A DNA stretch of 64,000 nt. Source: DATEDA01 sp963827595 (GTDB taxonomy: Bacteria > Pseudomonadota > Gammaproteobacteria > Burkholderiales > SG8-39). Below the pieces are notes generated by a model. That model saw only the letters and a program-made list of their open reading frames with translations. It was not told the DNA's origin and searched no databases. The DNA is taken from positions 6,556 to 70,555 of the forward strand of contig CAWHBT010000009.1 in the NCBI GenBank assembly GCA_963827595.1, read 5' to 3'. Both the position numbers and the translations under genes were made by a program. Below are positions 46,616-56,578 of the stretch, in pieces; within the stretch, counting starts at the first letter, position 1; each line of letters begins with the position of its first letter.

Positions 46616-48114
46616 TCAGAGCTTCACGCAGACGTTGCGCAGCTCGGTGTAGAACTCGAGCGAGTGCACGCCGCCCTCGCGGCCGATGCCCGACTCCTTC
46701 GAGCCGCCGAACGGCGTGCGGAGATCCCGCAGGAACCAGCTGTTCACCCACGTGATCCCGACGTCGATCTTCGCCGCGACGCGGTGCGCGCGCGCGAGGT
46801 TCGTGGTCCAGATCGTGGTCGCGAGGCCGTACTGGGTGTCGTTCGCGAGCCGGACGGCTTCGTCCTCGGCATCGAACGGGCGGACGTGGCAGCACGGCCC
46901 GAAGATCTCCTCGCGATTCACCGCGGAGGTCTCCGGCAGCCCGGTCCAGATGGTCGGCTGGACCCACGCGCCCGTCGCGAGCTCCTTCGGCATCGTCGGG
47001 GATCCCGCCGCCGGTCACGACGGTCGCGCCATCCGCCACCGCCTTGCGGTAGTAGGAGAGGACCTTCTGCCGGTGCTCCTCGCTGATCAGCGGGCCGATC
47101 CCGGTGGCGGCATCTTCCGGCCGGCCGGGCTTCATGCCCTCGGCACGCGCCTTCAGCGCCTGCACGAACCGGTCGAAGATCGGGCGCTCGACGTACACGC
47201 GCTCGGTCCCGAGGCACACCTGGCCGCAGTTCGCGAACACCGCCCGCGTGATCCCGTCGACCGCGGCGTCGAAGTCGCAGTCGGCGAACACCACGCCGGC
47301 GTTCTTGCCGCCGAGCTCGAACGATACCGGGCGCGTCCCGTCGGCCGCGGCCTTCATGATCGCGGCCCCGGTGCGGGTCTCGCCGGTGAACGTGATCGCG
47401 TTCACGCCCTTGTGGCGGGTGAGGAACTCGCCCGCCGAGCCCGGCCCGAAGCCGTGCACGACGTTGTACACGCCCTTCGGCACCCCGACCTTGTTCATCA
47501 CCTCGCCGAGCAGCGTCGCGGTCGACGGCGTCTCCTCCGACGGCTTCACGACCACGGCGTTGCCGCACGCGAGCGCCGGGCCGACCTTCCACGTCATCAG
47601 CAGCAGCGGCAGGTTCCAGGGGCAGATCACCGCGACGACGCCCCGCGGCACGCGGATCGCGTAGTTGAGCGCGCCCTTGCCGTCGGGCGTCGCCATCTGG
47701 AACGACTCGGCCGGGACGTTCTTGACGACGTCGGCGAAGATCTTGAAGTTGGCCGCGCCGCGCGGGATGTCGAGGTGCTTGCGCGAGCGCGACGGGCTTG
47801 CCGGTGTCGGCGACCTCGGCGGCGAGGAAATCGTCGAAGCGCCGGTTGATCTCGTCGGCGACGGCGTAGAGGAGCTCGGTCCGCTTCGCGATGTCCATCG
47901 CTCCCCACGGGCCCGCGAGCGCGGCGCGTGCGGCGCGCACCGCCGCGTCGACCTCCGGCTCGCCGGCCTCGGCGACGAGCCCGAGGAGGCTCCCGTCCAC
48001 CGGGGAGCGGTTCTCGAACGTCCGGCTCGACTGCGCCGGAACGAACTCGCCGTCGATGAAGTTGAGGGTCTGCTTCGCGGCCTGCTTCGCCAGCGGCTCG
48101 ACGGGCTGGTTCAT
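46616..48114 (-). CDS. 2-hydroxymuconate / 2-aminomuconate semialdehyde dehydrogenase, two frameshifts
   Basis: An aldehyde dehydrogenase of about 498 residues after correction. N-terminal FIDGEFVPAQSSRTFENRSP; then VAVICPWNLPLLLMTWKVGP, FELGGKNAGVVFADCDFD, the catalytic Cys in FANCGQVCLGTERVYVER; and in the last part EEIFGPCCHVRPFD and FGGSKESGIGREGG. The frame breaks near 47786 and near 46994; deleting one base at each joins the parts perfectly. The sequence is of the HMS/AMS dehydrogenase group, which oxidises the semialdehyde left by extradiol cleavage. Next to 3-hydroxyanthranilate dioxygenase it could act as the 2-aminomuconate enzyme, and next to the VOC dioxygenase as the 2-hydroxymuconate enzyme. 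Confidence 0.82.
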
Positions 48115-48169
48115 GGGGATCTCCGATGATTCGATCGACGCGCGGCGCGGGACTCTAGCAGAGCTCCGG

Positions 48170-49068
48170 TCACGCCGCCTTGACCCGCTCGTCGCCCTGC
48201 GCCTTCGTCCGGAACTCGGGAATGTCGGGTTTCGAGCCCCACATGCAGAACGACTCCGCCGCGAACGGGAACTGGCGCGGGCGGTACGCCGCTTCCTCTT
48301 CGGGCTTGATCATCCGGACGCCGGTCGAGTACTCGTACACCATCCCGTCCGGCCCCTCGAAGTAGAGGAACACCGCGCTCGAGGTCGGGTGGCGCCCCGG
48401 CCCGAAGACGATCTTCACCCCCTGCTCGCGGAGGAAGTAGTAGGAGCGCATCACGTCGTCGATGCCGTGCACCTGGTGGTTGACGTGCTGCACGCCGGCG
48501 TGCGGCGACGGGAAGCAGCGCGATCGTGTGATGCACCTCGTGGATGCGCAGCAGCGGCGCCGCGCCGATGCGGTCGCGAGACCCGCGCGTTCATCACCGT
48601 CGTCCAGAACCGCTCGTCGCGCGCGGCGTCGGTCGTCCGCAGCCCGATGTGCGAGAAGCTCCACACCCCGCAGTCGCGCGACGGGAAGAACCGCCGGCCG
48701 CTGTGGTCCGGGCGGACGACGAGCTCGTGGACGTTGCCGCTCGGGTCCGACAGGCTGAGAAAATCGGCGACGTGCCGCTGCTCGCACTCGGCGCGCGTAC
48801 CGCGCCGCGCGCCGAGCTTGTGGGACTCGAGCGTCGCGCCGGCCGCGTCGAGCGCCGCCGCGTCCGCGACCTCCCACCCGACGGCGTGGTCGGCTGGGTC
48901 GCCTTTCACGTACACGAGCGTGTGATCCCGGTCGTCGCCGCGCAGGTAGACGGCGTTGCCCTCGCGCCGGACGAGCTCGAGGCCGAGGATCCGCTGCGCG
49001 TACTCGGTCGCCTGCGCGAGGTCGCGCGTCCCGAGCCGGACGTAGCGAAGGTCCTTGAGATGGATCAT
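48170..49068 (-). CDS. VOC-family (type I) extradiol dioxygenase, two frameshifts
   Basis: About 299 residues after correction, with two VOC halves. Half one: LKDLRYVRLGTRDLAQATEY. Half two holds the likely Fe(II) ligands: His in WSFSHIGLRTTD, His in HVNHQVHGIDDVM and Glu in MVYEYSTGVRM. The frame breaks near 48580 and 48510 and is rejoined by single-base changes. Related enzymes open 2,3-dihydroxybiphenyl- or catechol-like rings. It is the first gene of the aromatic operon, 55 bases before the semialdehyde dehydrogenase, and divergent from the hydroxyanthranilate dioxygenase gene by 110 bases. Confidence 0.75.
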
Positions 49069-49178
49069 GCGCGCCCCCGTTGCCACTGGCGTCCCGTCAT
49101 CTTACCGCCGGCGCGTCCGGCGTTGCGCGCCGCGCCGCCGGGGCGGTATCCTCGACCGGCAATCGACGAGGAGACGTC

Positions 49179-49691
49179 ATGCTCGCGCCGCTCGACTTCC
49201 CGAAATGGCTGGAGGAGCACCGGCACCTGCTCAAGCCGCCGGTCGGCAACCAGCAGGTCTGGCAGGACACCGACTTCATCGTGACCGTCGTCGGCGGCCC
49301 GAACCAGCGCACCGACTACCACGACGACCCGTACGAGGAGTTCTTCTGGCAGTTCAAGGGCAACGCCTTCCTGCGCGTGCTCGAGAACGGCAAGCGCTAC
49401 GAAGTGCCGCTCCGGGAAGGCGCGATCTTCCTGATGCCGCCCCACGTTCGGCATTCCCCGCAGCGGCCCGAGGCCGGGAGCCTGTGCCTCGTGATCGAGC
49501 GCCAGCGGCCGGAGGGGGTCAAGGACGGGTTCGAGTGGTACTGCCTCGGGTGCGACGCGCTCCTCCACCGCGTCGAGGTGCAGCTGAAGTCGATCGTGAA
49601 AGACCTGCCGCCGCTGTTCGAGCAGTTCTACGCGAGCGAGGCGCTCCGGACCTGCAAGGCGTGCGGCACGGTGCACCCGGGCAAGGGCTAG
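49179..49691 (+). CDS. nbaC: 3-hydroxyanthranilate 3,4-dioxygenase
   Basis: A 170-residue cupin that opens 3-hydroxyanthranilate in kynurenine or nitrobenzoate breakdown. The Fe(II) ligands H48, E54 and H92 (TDYHDDPYEEFFW, PPHVRHSP) have the spacing of the Cupriavidus enzyme. The C-terminal rubredoxin-like iron site is present as C122/C125 (YCLGC) and C159/C162 (CKACG). GAGGAG precedes the ATG at 49179, and length is normal. None of the next enzymes of the pathway (ACMS decarboxylase, 2-aminomuconate deaminase) is adjacent, though a suitable semialdehyde dehydrogenase lies in the divergent operon. Confidence 0.92.
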   Translation: MLAPLDFPKWLEEHRHLLKPPVGNQQVWQDTDFIVTVVGGPNQRTDYHDDPYEEFFWQFKGNAFLRVLENGKRYEVPLREGAIFLMPPHVRHSPQRPEAGSLCLVIERQRPEGVKDGFEWYCLGCDALLHRVEVQLKSIVKDLPPLFEQFYASEALRTCKACGTVHPGKG

Positions 49692-49726
49692 GAGGTGCAA
49701 CTTCGCTCGGATCCCGCAAGAGGACC

Positions 49727-50676
49727 ATGAGACATCTTGCGGCCCTGCTGCTCGCGCTGCTCGGGCCCGGGCTGGCCCTGGCGCAGGGCTTTCCGAGCAA
49801 GACCGTCCGGCTGATCTCCGGGGTGACTCCGGGAAGCGTCACCGACACGATGGCGCGCATCCTCGCCGAGAAGCTGCCGGCGAGCCTCGGCCAGCCGGTG
49901 ATCGTGGAGAACCGCCTCGGCGCGGGCGGGCTGATCAGCGGGGCCTACGTCGCGAAAGCGGAACCGGACGGGCACACGATCAGCATCGCCGCCTCGGCGT
50001 TCACGGTCTTGACCCTCCTGCACCCGGGGCTCGACCCGAAGGACCTGACCCCGGTGGCGACGATCGCCACGATGCCCACGGCGCTCGTCGTGTCGCCGGC
50101 GAAGGGCTACAAGACCCTCGCCGAGCTGGTCGCCGCAGCAAAGGCGAAGCCCGGCGCGCTTGTCGCCACGACCGCCGGCGTCGGTAGTGCCACGCACATG
50201 AACCTGGAGCGCTTCCGGTTCGCCGCCGGGATCGAGGTGCTCAACGTGCACATGAAGGGCGCGCCGAGGCGCTGGCCGAAGTCCTCACCGGGCGGGCCGA
50301 TCTGTACTTCGCGCCGGCGTTCTTGGTGCGCAACCACGTCCGCGACGGCAAGCTGCTCGCGCTCGGGATGGGCTCGCCCAAGCGCAGCGCGCTGATGCCG
50401 GACCTGCCGACCACCGTGGAGCTCGGCTATCCGAAGTCGGACTACAACCTCTGGGTCGGCGCGCTCGTCTCGTCAAAGACTCCGCGCCCCATCGTTGCGC
50501 GCCTGAACAGCGAGTTCGACGCCGCGGTCCAGTCGCCCGAGGTGCGCGAACGACTGCGTCAAGCTCGGCGCGGACCCTCTCACCATGTCGCTCTCGGACT
50601 TCGAGGCAATGATCCAGCGGGAGCTCGTGGAGAACGCCGAGCTCATCAAGGCAGCGCCGGGATCAAGGCGAACTGA
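49727..50676 (+). pseudogene. TctC-type solute-binding protein broken by three frameshifts
   Basis: It starts at ATG 49727 with a signal peptide (LLLALLGPGLALAQG). Family blocks run GFPSKTVRLISGVTPGSVTD, VENRLGAGGLISGAYVAKAE, then across breaks near 50262, 50555 and 50655: LAEVLTGRADLYFAPAFL, VARLNSEFDAAVQSPEVRER, LSDFEAMIQRELVENAEL, AAGIKAN. Restoring the three indels yields a normal ~316-residue Bug protein with nothing missing, so sequencing error is as likely as decay. It follows the hydroxyanthranilate dioxygenase by 35 bases and may bind an aminoaromatic acid for it. Confidence 0.7.
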
Positions 50677-50702
50677 GCTGTCCGTCGCGTTCCGCGCTCG
50701 CG

Positions 50703-52562
50703 TCAATCAGCGCACAGGTAGCTGGAGGCGACGTTGATGTCGCCGCCGACATGGGTCGCCTTCTTCGGATAGGCGCAGATGGGCCTCGACTTGACGACCG
50801 GGAATGTCGGTGTCACAGCGGAACGGATGTCGATCCGTGTCGGCGCGATGCCCTTTTCGACCCAGTCCGTCAACACGTCGTAGAGCTGCGTGGTCCCGCT
50901 CGGCCCCACGCCGGCCGGGAGCGGCGGATTGGCGGTCGGGTTCGGTCGTTCCGTTGCCTAAGCCGTGGGACATTCCAGGCACGAGGAACAGGCGATAAAA
51001 CTTCTTCACTGCACGCAGCTCGCCCATCTCCGCGCACCACCCGCTCGTAGTAGTTGATCTGATCCCTGCGGCATGATCAGGATGTCGGCGAGGCCGTGGT
51101 ACATCAGCATCTTTCCGCCTGCGTTCCTGAACGGCCGCAGATCCGGATCGTCGGTGTTGATGTGCGCAAAGCTGCGCTGCAGCGCTCACCCCGTTGTCGT
51201 ATGCGTCAGCCAGCTGCGCGTAAGACAGGTTCCTCCAGCCATTCGCCCCATTGCCGGTCGCATTGATGAACGACGGCGTCGCGAGCGTCGGGTTCTGATT
51301 CTCCAGCGCCACCATGTCGGTGGCGATCGTGAATGGATTGGGGCCTGCCAACGCCCCCATGAACGTCCCTCGGGCGAGCCCGTACCAGAGATGGTTGCCC
51401 TTGACCCTCCGTGACCAGCTGTTATCGACCGCCGGCGACGGCGCGGTGCCGTCCCGGGTCTGCCCGAACCACATCTTGTTCATCGCCTGGGCCTGCACCG
51501 ACGTCACACAGTCCGCGGTCGTATTGGTTCCGCCGCTCGACGCGCACAGCACACTTGCGTCCTGCGTCGGGTCGTATCGGCACTCGGACGGGTCCGGGAT
51601 ATAGCCGAGATGCTGGCCATTCACCACGTCGCAGGCATTGATCGCGGCATTGCCAAGCAGCGCCATCTGCCCGAACGTAAGGGAAACGCCACCGAGGTCC
51701 CGTTGAACCACGATCTGCGGATACAGCTCGTTGGTGATGAAGCGCGTCCAGTTGAAAGCCGGCGCACCGGCGAGGATACCGTCGAAGTCGTGCGGATGAA
51801 GCTTGCGCGAGCTTGTGGCCCTGCCGGCCGCCGGTGGAGAAGCCGTCCCAGTAGGCGTACTTCGCATCCCTGCCGTAGTACGCCTTGGTGAGCGCCTTCG
51901 TCTTCACGGCCATCTGGTGGATCCCGCGCTGGGCGAAATCGTCTCCACAGGACTGTGTTGATCGTCCCGTCGGGATTCATCGCGAACGATCCGGTGCCGG
52001 TGATCACTGTGCCCGGTATCGGTGCTTGCCGAAACCGCGCCTTCGATGGTGGCAGACGTCGCCGGACTGGGCGTGGTCCCGGACTGGGGCACCGGCCCCG
52101 GCGAGCAACGTCAGCGACGTTTGTACGCCGCCCGCCCAGCCGCCGCCGCCGAGCACGTGGATCCGCCTGTTCCAGTTCCCGGGCGTCGGCAGCCACACTT
52201 CGATGCCGATACCCGCCGACGTCGACGGCGCACCGGCCGGACCGGGATTGCCGGGTCCCACCAGCAGCTTGACGACGCAAACGTCGTTGGCGGCGACTGG
52301 CGGCGGAGGCGTCGGGCGGCGTGCCGGAAAGCGCGAGGGGCTCCCCTTTCTTGAAGGCCTTGACCAGCAGGACGGTGGTCAGCGAGTCGGGCTTGAACTC
52401 GTCCTTCAGCGTGTCATCGCACGACAGCAGCTTGGGCTTGTGGTGGTGCCCCTTGCCGTCGTCGTGCTTTCCGTCCATCGGCGCTGCTGTGAAATGGGAC
52501 GCCGAGAATGAGCGCCGCCGCGATGGCAGCCAAGGCAGCTTTTCACTGGAAGCGCGATCCAT
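50703..52562 (-). pseudogene. Tannase/feruloyl-esterase family gene with many frameshifts
   Basis: Pieces of a secreted tannase-family esterase (about 620 residues if repaired) lie in all three frames. They run from a basic start (MDRASSEKL) and signal core AALAAIAAALILGVPFHSSA through SCDDTLKDEF, GIEVWLPTPGNWNRRIHVLG, AYYGRDAKYAYWDGFSTGGR (the G-x-S nucleophile normally in CSTGGRQG is here FSTGGR, with Cys replaced by Phe), DFDGILAGAPAFNWTRF, FYRLFLVPGMSHGLG (His region) and ICAYPKKATHVGGDI. At least six frame changes occur. The family includes tannases, feruloyl esterases and MHETase. Its base composition appears lower in GC than its neighbours. It is divergent from a TetR gene. Real decay is plausible. 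Confidence 0.65.
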
Positions 52563-52647
52563 CTCCCTCCTCTCCTGTTGGCGGTCCGGCTTGCCATTCT
52601 CGAAGCGGCGTCGCAGACTAGCAACTCGCGTTCTGGACAGTCCGGCG

Positions 52648-53257
52648 ATGCTGAAGAAGGTACCGCAGCAAGAGCGCTCGCGGGCGATGGTGGAGGACAT
52701 CCTGGCCGCGGCGACTCGCGTTTTGAACGAGCGCCCGCTAGATGCGGTCAGCACGAACCTGGTGGCGGACGTCGCCGGCGTCAGCATCGGTTCCCTCTAC
52801 CAGTACTTCGACAGCAAGCAGGCGATCGTGGAAAGCCTCCTGGAGCGGCACGTACACGCTTGCATCGCGCTGGCGAACACGGCTCTCGGGGACGGCAGCG
52901 ACGGCCGCGCGGTCCATCGGTATCGGACGGTGCTGCGCGAGCTGCTCGCGTTGCACGAAAGGGAGCGGTTCCTGCACGTGAGCTTCGCTCAGGTGGGCTC
53001 CACGGGCGCCGGCCTCCAGACCGCCGAGCACGCCGCGCATGCCGGCCTCCTTGCGCGCCGTCTCGCCGAGGAGTTCCCGCGGCTCTCCGAGCGCGGGAAG
53101 CCGCCTGCATGCGCAGATTCTCATGCGGATGGTCAATACCCTGGTCCACGGCGCGATCGAACTCCCTGGACCGGGTCGCGACCGCCTGGTGGTCGAGCAT
53201 TTCAACGCCTTCGCCTCGGGTTACAGCCGGGCGCTCGAAGCGCCGACGGCGACCTGA
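52648..53257 (+). CDS. TetR-family regulator, one frameshift
   Basis: About 203 residues after correction. The helix-turn-helix is in ILAAATRVLNERPLDAVSTN then VSIGSLYQYFDSKQAIVESL, unmistakable TetR/AcrR. After the break near 53100 the C-terminal ligand domain ends HAQILMRMVNTLVHGAIELP and VEHFNAFASGYSRALE. It is divergent from the tannase-family gene with 85 bases between starts, the usual layout for a repressor of its neighbour. Confidence 0.75.
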
Positions 53258-53454
53258 GCCGAGCTCGAACAGCGCGATCGGCAGGCCGCGTAGCGGTGGC
53301 GCGTTGCCGACGCGCCACCCGGGGAAGACATGGACAATCCCGGGACGCGCTTGGTAGACTGCCCGCGTCGCCCCTAGGGGGCGGTCGTTCTATTTACGCG
53401 CTGCCCGCGCTCGGTCAAAGGCGCGGCAGCGATCCAGGACTCGAGGAGGAAATC

Positions 53455-54640
53455 GTGCGTATCCCATTCCGTGCGCTGTTCGTCGGGCTCGCTCGCCGCC
53501 GGCTTCGCCGCCGCTCCGGCGCTCGCCCAGCAGAAGCTGAAGATCGGCTTCATCACCACGCTCTCCGGCCCGCAGGGCGTCATCGGCGAGCACATGCGGC
53601 AGTCGGTGGAGCTCGCGCTCGACCATCTCGGGCGCAAGGTCGGCGGCCTCGACACCGAGATCATCTACGGCGACGACCAGGTCAAGCCCGACGTCGGCAA
53701 GCAGCTCGCCGACGAGATGCTGAAGAAGCACCAGGTGAACTTCGTGTCCGGCATCATCTGGTCGAACGTGATGCTCGCCGTGGCGCCGACCGTCACCCAG
53801 GCCGGGACCTTCATGATCGGCACCAACGCCGGCCCGCACGATCTCGCCGGCAAGGGCTGCAGCGAGCTGTTCTTCACCACGTCGTGGCAGAACGACCAGA
53901 CGCCGGAGGCGATGGGCAAGCACATGTCCGACAAGGGCGTGACCGACGTTTACGTCATGGCGCCCAACTACGCCGCCGGCAAGGACATGGTCACCGGCTT
54001 CAAGCGCTACTTCAAGGGCAAGATCGTCGACGAGGTGTACACCAAGCTCGGGCAGACCGACTACCAGGCGGAGCTGAGCCAGCTCCGCTCCAAGAACCCG
54101 AAGGCGGTGTTCGTCTTCTACCCGGGCGGCATGGGGATCCAGTTCCTCAAGCAGTACTCCGAGGCGGGCATGCGCGGGCAGTACCCGCTGTACTCCGTGT
54201 ACACGGTGGACGAGATCTCGATTCCGGCGGTCAAGCACGCCGCGCTCGGCCAGCTCGAGACGCGGTACTGGAGCCCGGACCTCAAGAACCCGGCCAACGA
54301 GAAGTTCGTGGCCGACTTCAAGAAGAAGTACGGCAAGCTGCCGGTGTTCTACGGCGCGCAGAGCTACGACGGCATCATGCTGATCGACTCCGCGGTGCGG
54401 GCGGTGAAGGGCGACCTCGCCAACAAGCAGGGCATGATCGCGGCGATGCGCAAGGCGAACTACAACTCGACGCGCGGCAAGTACGCGTACAACACCAACC
54501 ACTTCCCGATCCAGAACTTCTATCTGCTGAAGGCGGTCGCCGGGGCGACCCCCGCCGCCGACCCGGTGCTCCAGATCCAGGAGACGGTGTTCGCCAACCA
54601 CAAGGACTCCTACTCCAAGGAATGCCCGATGAAGTGGTAG
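53455..54640 (+). CDS. Branched-chain-type ABC transporter periplasmic binding protein, frameshift in signal peptide
   Basis: A LivJ/HmgA-type binding protein of about 394 residues. The natural start is GTG 53455 (GAGGAGG upstream) with VRIPFRALFVGL. Four extra bases, a CTCG repeated near 53493, shift the frame before AAGFAAAPALAQQKLKIGFI. The mature part is intact: TTLSGPQGVIGEHMRQSVELAL, SGIIWSNVMLAVAPTV, NQTPEAMGKHM-like block, YGAQSYDGIMLIDSAVRAV. A start at 53471 would miss part of the signal peptide. It leads the livHMGF genes and is followed by a strong terminator. The cargo, by context, may be an aromatic acid or amide rather than leucine. Confidence 0.85.
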
Positions 54641-54661
54641 CCGCACCGCCGGCACGGGCCG

Positions 54662-54690
54662 AAGGGCGCGGTCGAACCGCGCCCTTTTTT
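54662..54690 (+). terminator. Rho-independent terminator between binding protein and livH
   Basis: AAGGGCGCGGT (54662-54672), loop CGA, ACCGCGCCCTT (54676-54686), with six T residues reaching 54690. An 11-base-pair perfect stem with T-run, 22 bases after the stop. It would let the binding protein be made in excess over the membrane and ATPase subunits by partial read-through. Confidence 0.85.
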
Positions 54691-54701
54691 GCGCCCCCGC
54701 G

Positions 54702-55623
54702 ATGAACCCCCTCCTCATCCTCGAGCAGACGCTGAACGGGCTGCAGCTCGGGGTGATGCTGTTCCTGATGGCCGCGGGGCTCACGCTCGTGTTCGGGATC
54801 ATGAACCTCGTGAATCTCGCCCACGGGTCGCTGTACATGGTGGGCGCGTACCTCTGGGTGGCGTTCGCCAACCTGACCGGGTCCTACCTCGCCGGGGTCG
54901 CGCTCGCGCTCGCCGGGACGCTCGCCGTCGGGGTGCTGGTCGAGCTCGTCGCGCTGCGCACGCTCTACGACCGCGACCACCTCGACCAGGTGCTCGCGAC
55001 CTTCGGGCTCATCCTCTTCTTCAACGAGCTGGTCGCGATCCTCTTCGGGCGCGCCGCGCTCTACACCAGCGTCCCGCCCTGGCTGTCGGGCCACGTCGAG
55101 CTTCTCGCCGGCCTGCGCTATCCGCTGTATCGCCTCGTCATCATCCTGGTCGGCCTGGCGGTCGCGGGGCTGCTCTGGTACGTGGTGACGCGCACGCGCC
55201 TCGGGATGCTGATCCGGGCCGGCGCCTCGAACCGCACGATGGTGTCGGCGCTCGGGGTCAACATCCGGCTCCTGTACACCGTCGTCTTCGGGTTCGGCGC
55301 CGCGCTCGCCGGGCTGGCCGGCCTGATGGCCGGGCCGATCTACACGGTGGAGCCGGGCATGGGCGAGAAGATCCTGATCGAGGTGTTCGTCGTGATCGTC
55401 ATCGGCGGGATCGGCTCGATCCGCGGCGCGCTCGCCGGCGCGCTCATCGTCGGCATGGTCGACACGTTCGGCCGCGCGTTCCTGAAGCCGACGCTCGCGA
55501 CGGTGCTGTCGCCGAACGCCGCGGACACGGCCGGGCCCGCCGATCGCGTCGATGCTGGTCTATCTCCTGATGGCGCTGGTGCTCGCCATCCGGCCGGCGG
55601 GGCTGTTCCCCGCGCGCGGGTAG
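54702..55623 (+). CDS. livH: Branched-chain-type ABC transporter permease LivH, one frameshift
   Basis: About 306 residues after correction, with eight hydrophobic helices. LQLGVMLFLMAAGLTLVFGI and MNLVNLAHGSLYMVGAY are the LivH N-terminal signature; IVIGGIGSIRGALAGALIVG is the ATPase-coupling EAA-like loop. Near 55540 the frame shifts. The proper ending IASMLVYLLMALVLAIRPAG then reads to TAG at 55623. Next gene follows eight bases later. Confidence 0.85.
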
Positions 55624-55630
55624 CGCACCG

Positions 55631-56578
55631 ATGCGCAACCGCGCGCGTGCCCTCTCGGTCGCCGTGGTGCTGCTCGCGCTCGCCGCGGTGCCGCCGGTCG
55701 CCGCCGTGCTCGGCCAGCCGTTCTACCTCGACCTCGTCCGGCGCATCATGATCTTCGCGATCGCCGCGCTCAGCCTCAACCTGATCCTCGGCTACGGGGG
55801 CATGATCTCGTTCGGCCACGCCGCCTATCTCGGCGTCGGCGCCTACGCCGTCGGCATCCTGGCGCACTACGGGATCAGCGACGGGTTCCTGCAGTTCGCG
55901 GTCGCGATTGCCGCCTCGGCGTTCGTCGCCCTCGTGATCGGCGCGATCTCGATCCGCACCAGCGGCGTGTACTTCATCATGATCACGCTCGCGTTTACCC
56001 AGATGCTCTACTACCTCGGCATCTCGATCGAGGAGTTCGGCGGCGACGACGGCATGCGGCTCGCGGCGCGCAGCCAGTTCGCCGGCGTCCTCGACCTCGG
56101 CAGTCCGACGCCGTTCTATTACTTCGTGCTCGCGATCCTCGCCGCGTTCCTCTACCTCGTGCACCGCCTGGTCAACTCGCGGTTCGGGATGGTCATCCGG
56201 GCGGCGAAGTCGAACGACGCCCGCACGCGCGCGATCGGGTTCTCGCCCTACCCCTACAAGCTCGCCGCGTTCGTCATCGCCGGCGCGATGGGCGGCGTCG
56301 CGGGCGCCCTGCTCGTCAACCAGACGGCCTACCTCACGCCCGAGTTCATGAACTGGACCCGTTCGGGCGAGATCATGTTCATGGTGATCCTCGGCGGCAT
56401 CGCCACCCTGATCGGACCGGTGCTCGGGGCGGCCGTGCTGCTGCTCCTCGAGGACCTGCTCGCCGCGTGGACTACCCACTGGCAGATCATCCTCGGTCCG
56501 CTTCTCGTGCTCGCGGTGCTGTTCGCGAAGCGCGGGCTCGCCGGCCTGCTGCCCGGAGGCGGCCGCGATGGCGACTGA
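55631..56578 (+). CDS. livM: Branched-chain-type ABC transporter permease LivM
   Basis: A 315-residue permease with about nine membrane helices. LNLILGYGGMISFGHAAYLGVG is the LivM signature, SIRTSGVYFIMITLAFTQML and FMVILGGIATLIGPVLGA the second permease block. The gene is intact and overlaps livG by 11 bases. The short GLLPGGGRDGD tail has no ATPase fusion, unlike some LivM proteins. Confidence 0.9.
   Translation: MRNRARALSVAVVLLALAAVPPVAAVLGQPFYLDLVRRIMIFAIAALSLNLILGYGGMISFGHAAYLGVGAYAVGILAHYGISDGFLQFAVAIAASAFVALVIGAISIRTSGVYFIMITLAFTQMLYYLGISIEEFGGDDGMRLAARSQFAGVLDLGSPTPFYYFVLAILAAFLYLVHRLVNSRFGMVIRAAKSNDARTRAIGFSPYPYKLAAFVIAGAMGGVAGALLVNQTAYLTPEFMNWTRSGEIMFMVILGGIATLIGPVLGAAVLLLLEDLLAAWTTHWQIILGPLLVLAVLFAKRGLAGLLPGGGRDGD

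Noticed and set aside
45627..50676. Complete tripartite tricarboxylate transporter
   Set aside because: Two TctC-type binding proteins are present, but no TctA or TctB membrane gene is found in the window, so they are orphan binding proteins.
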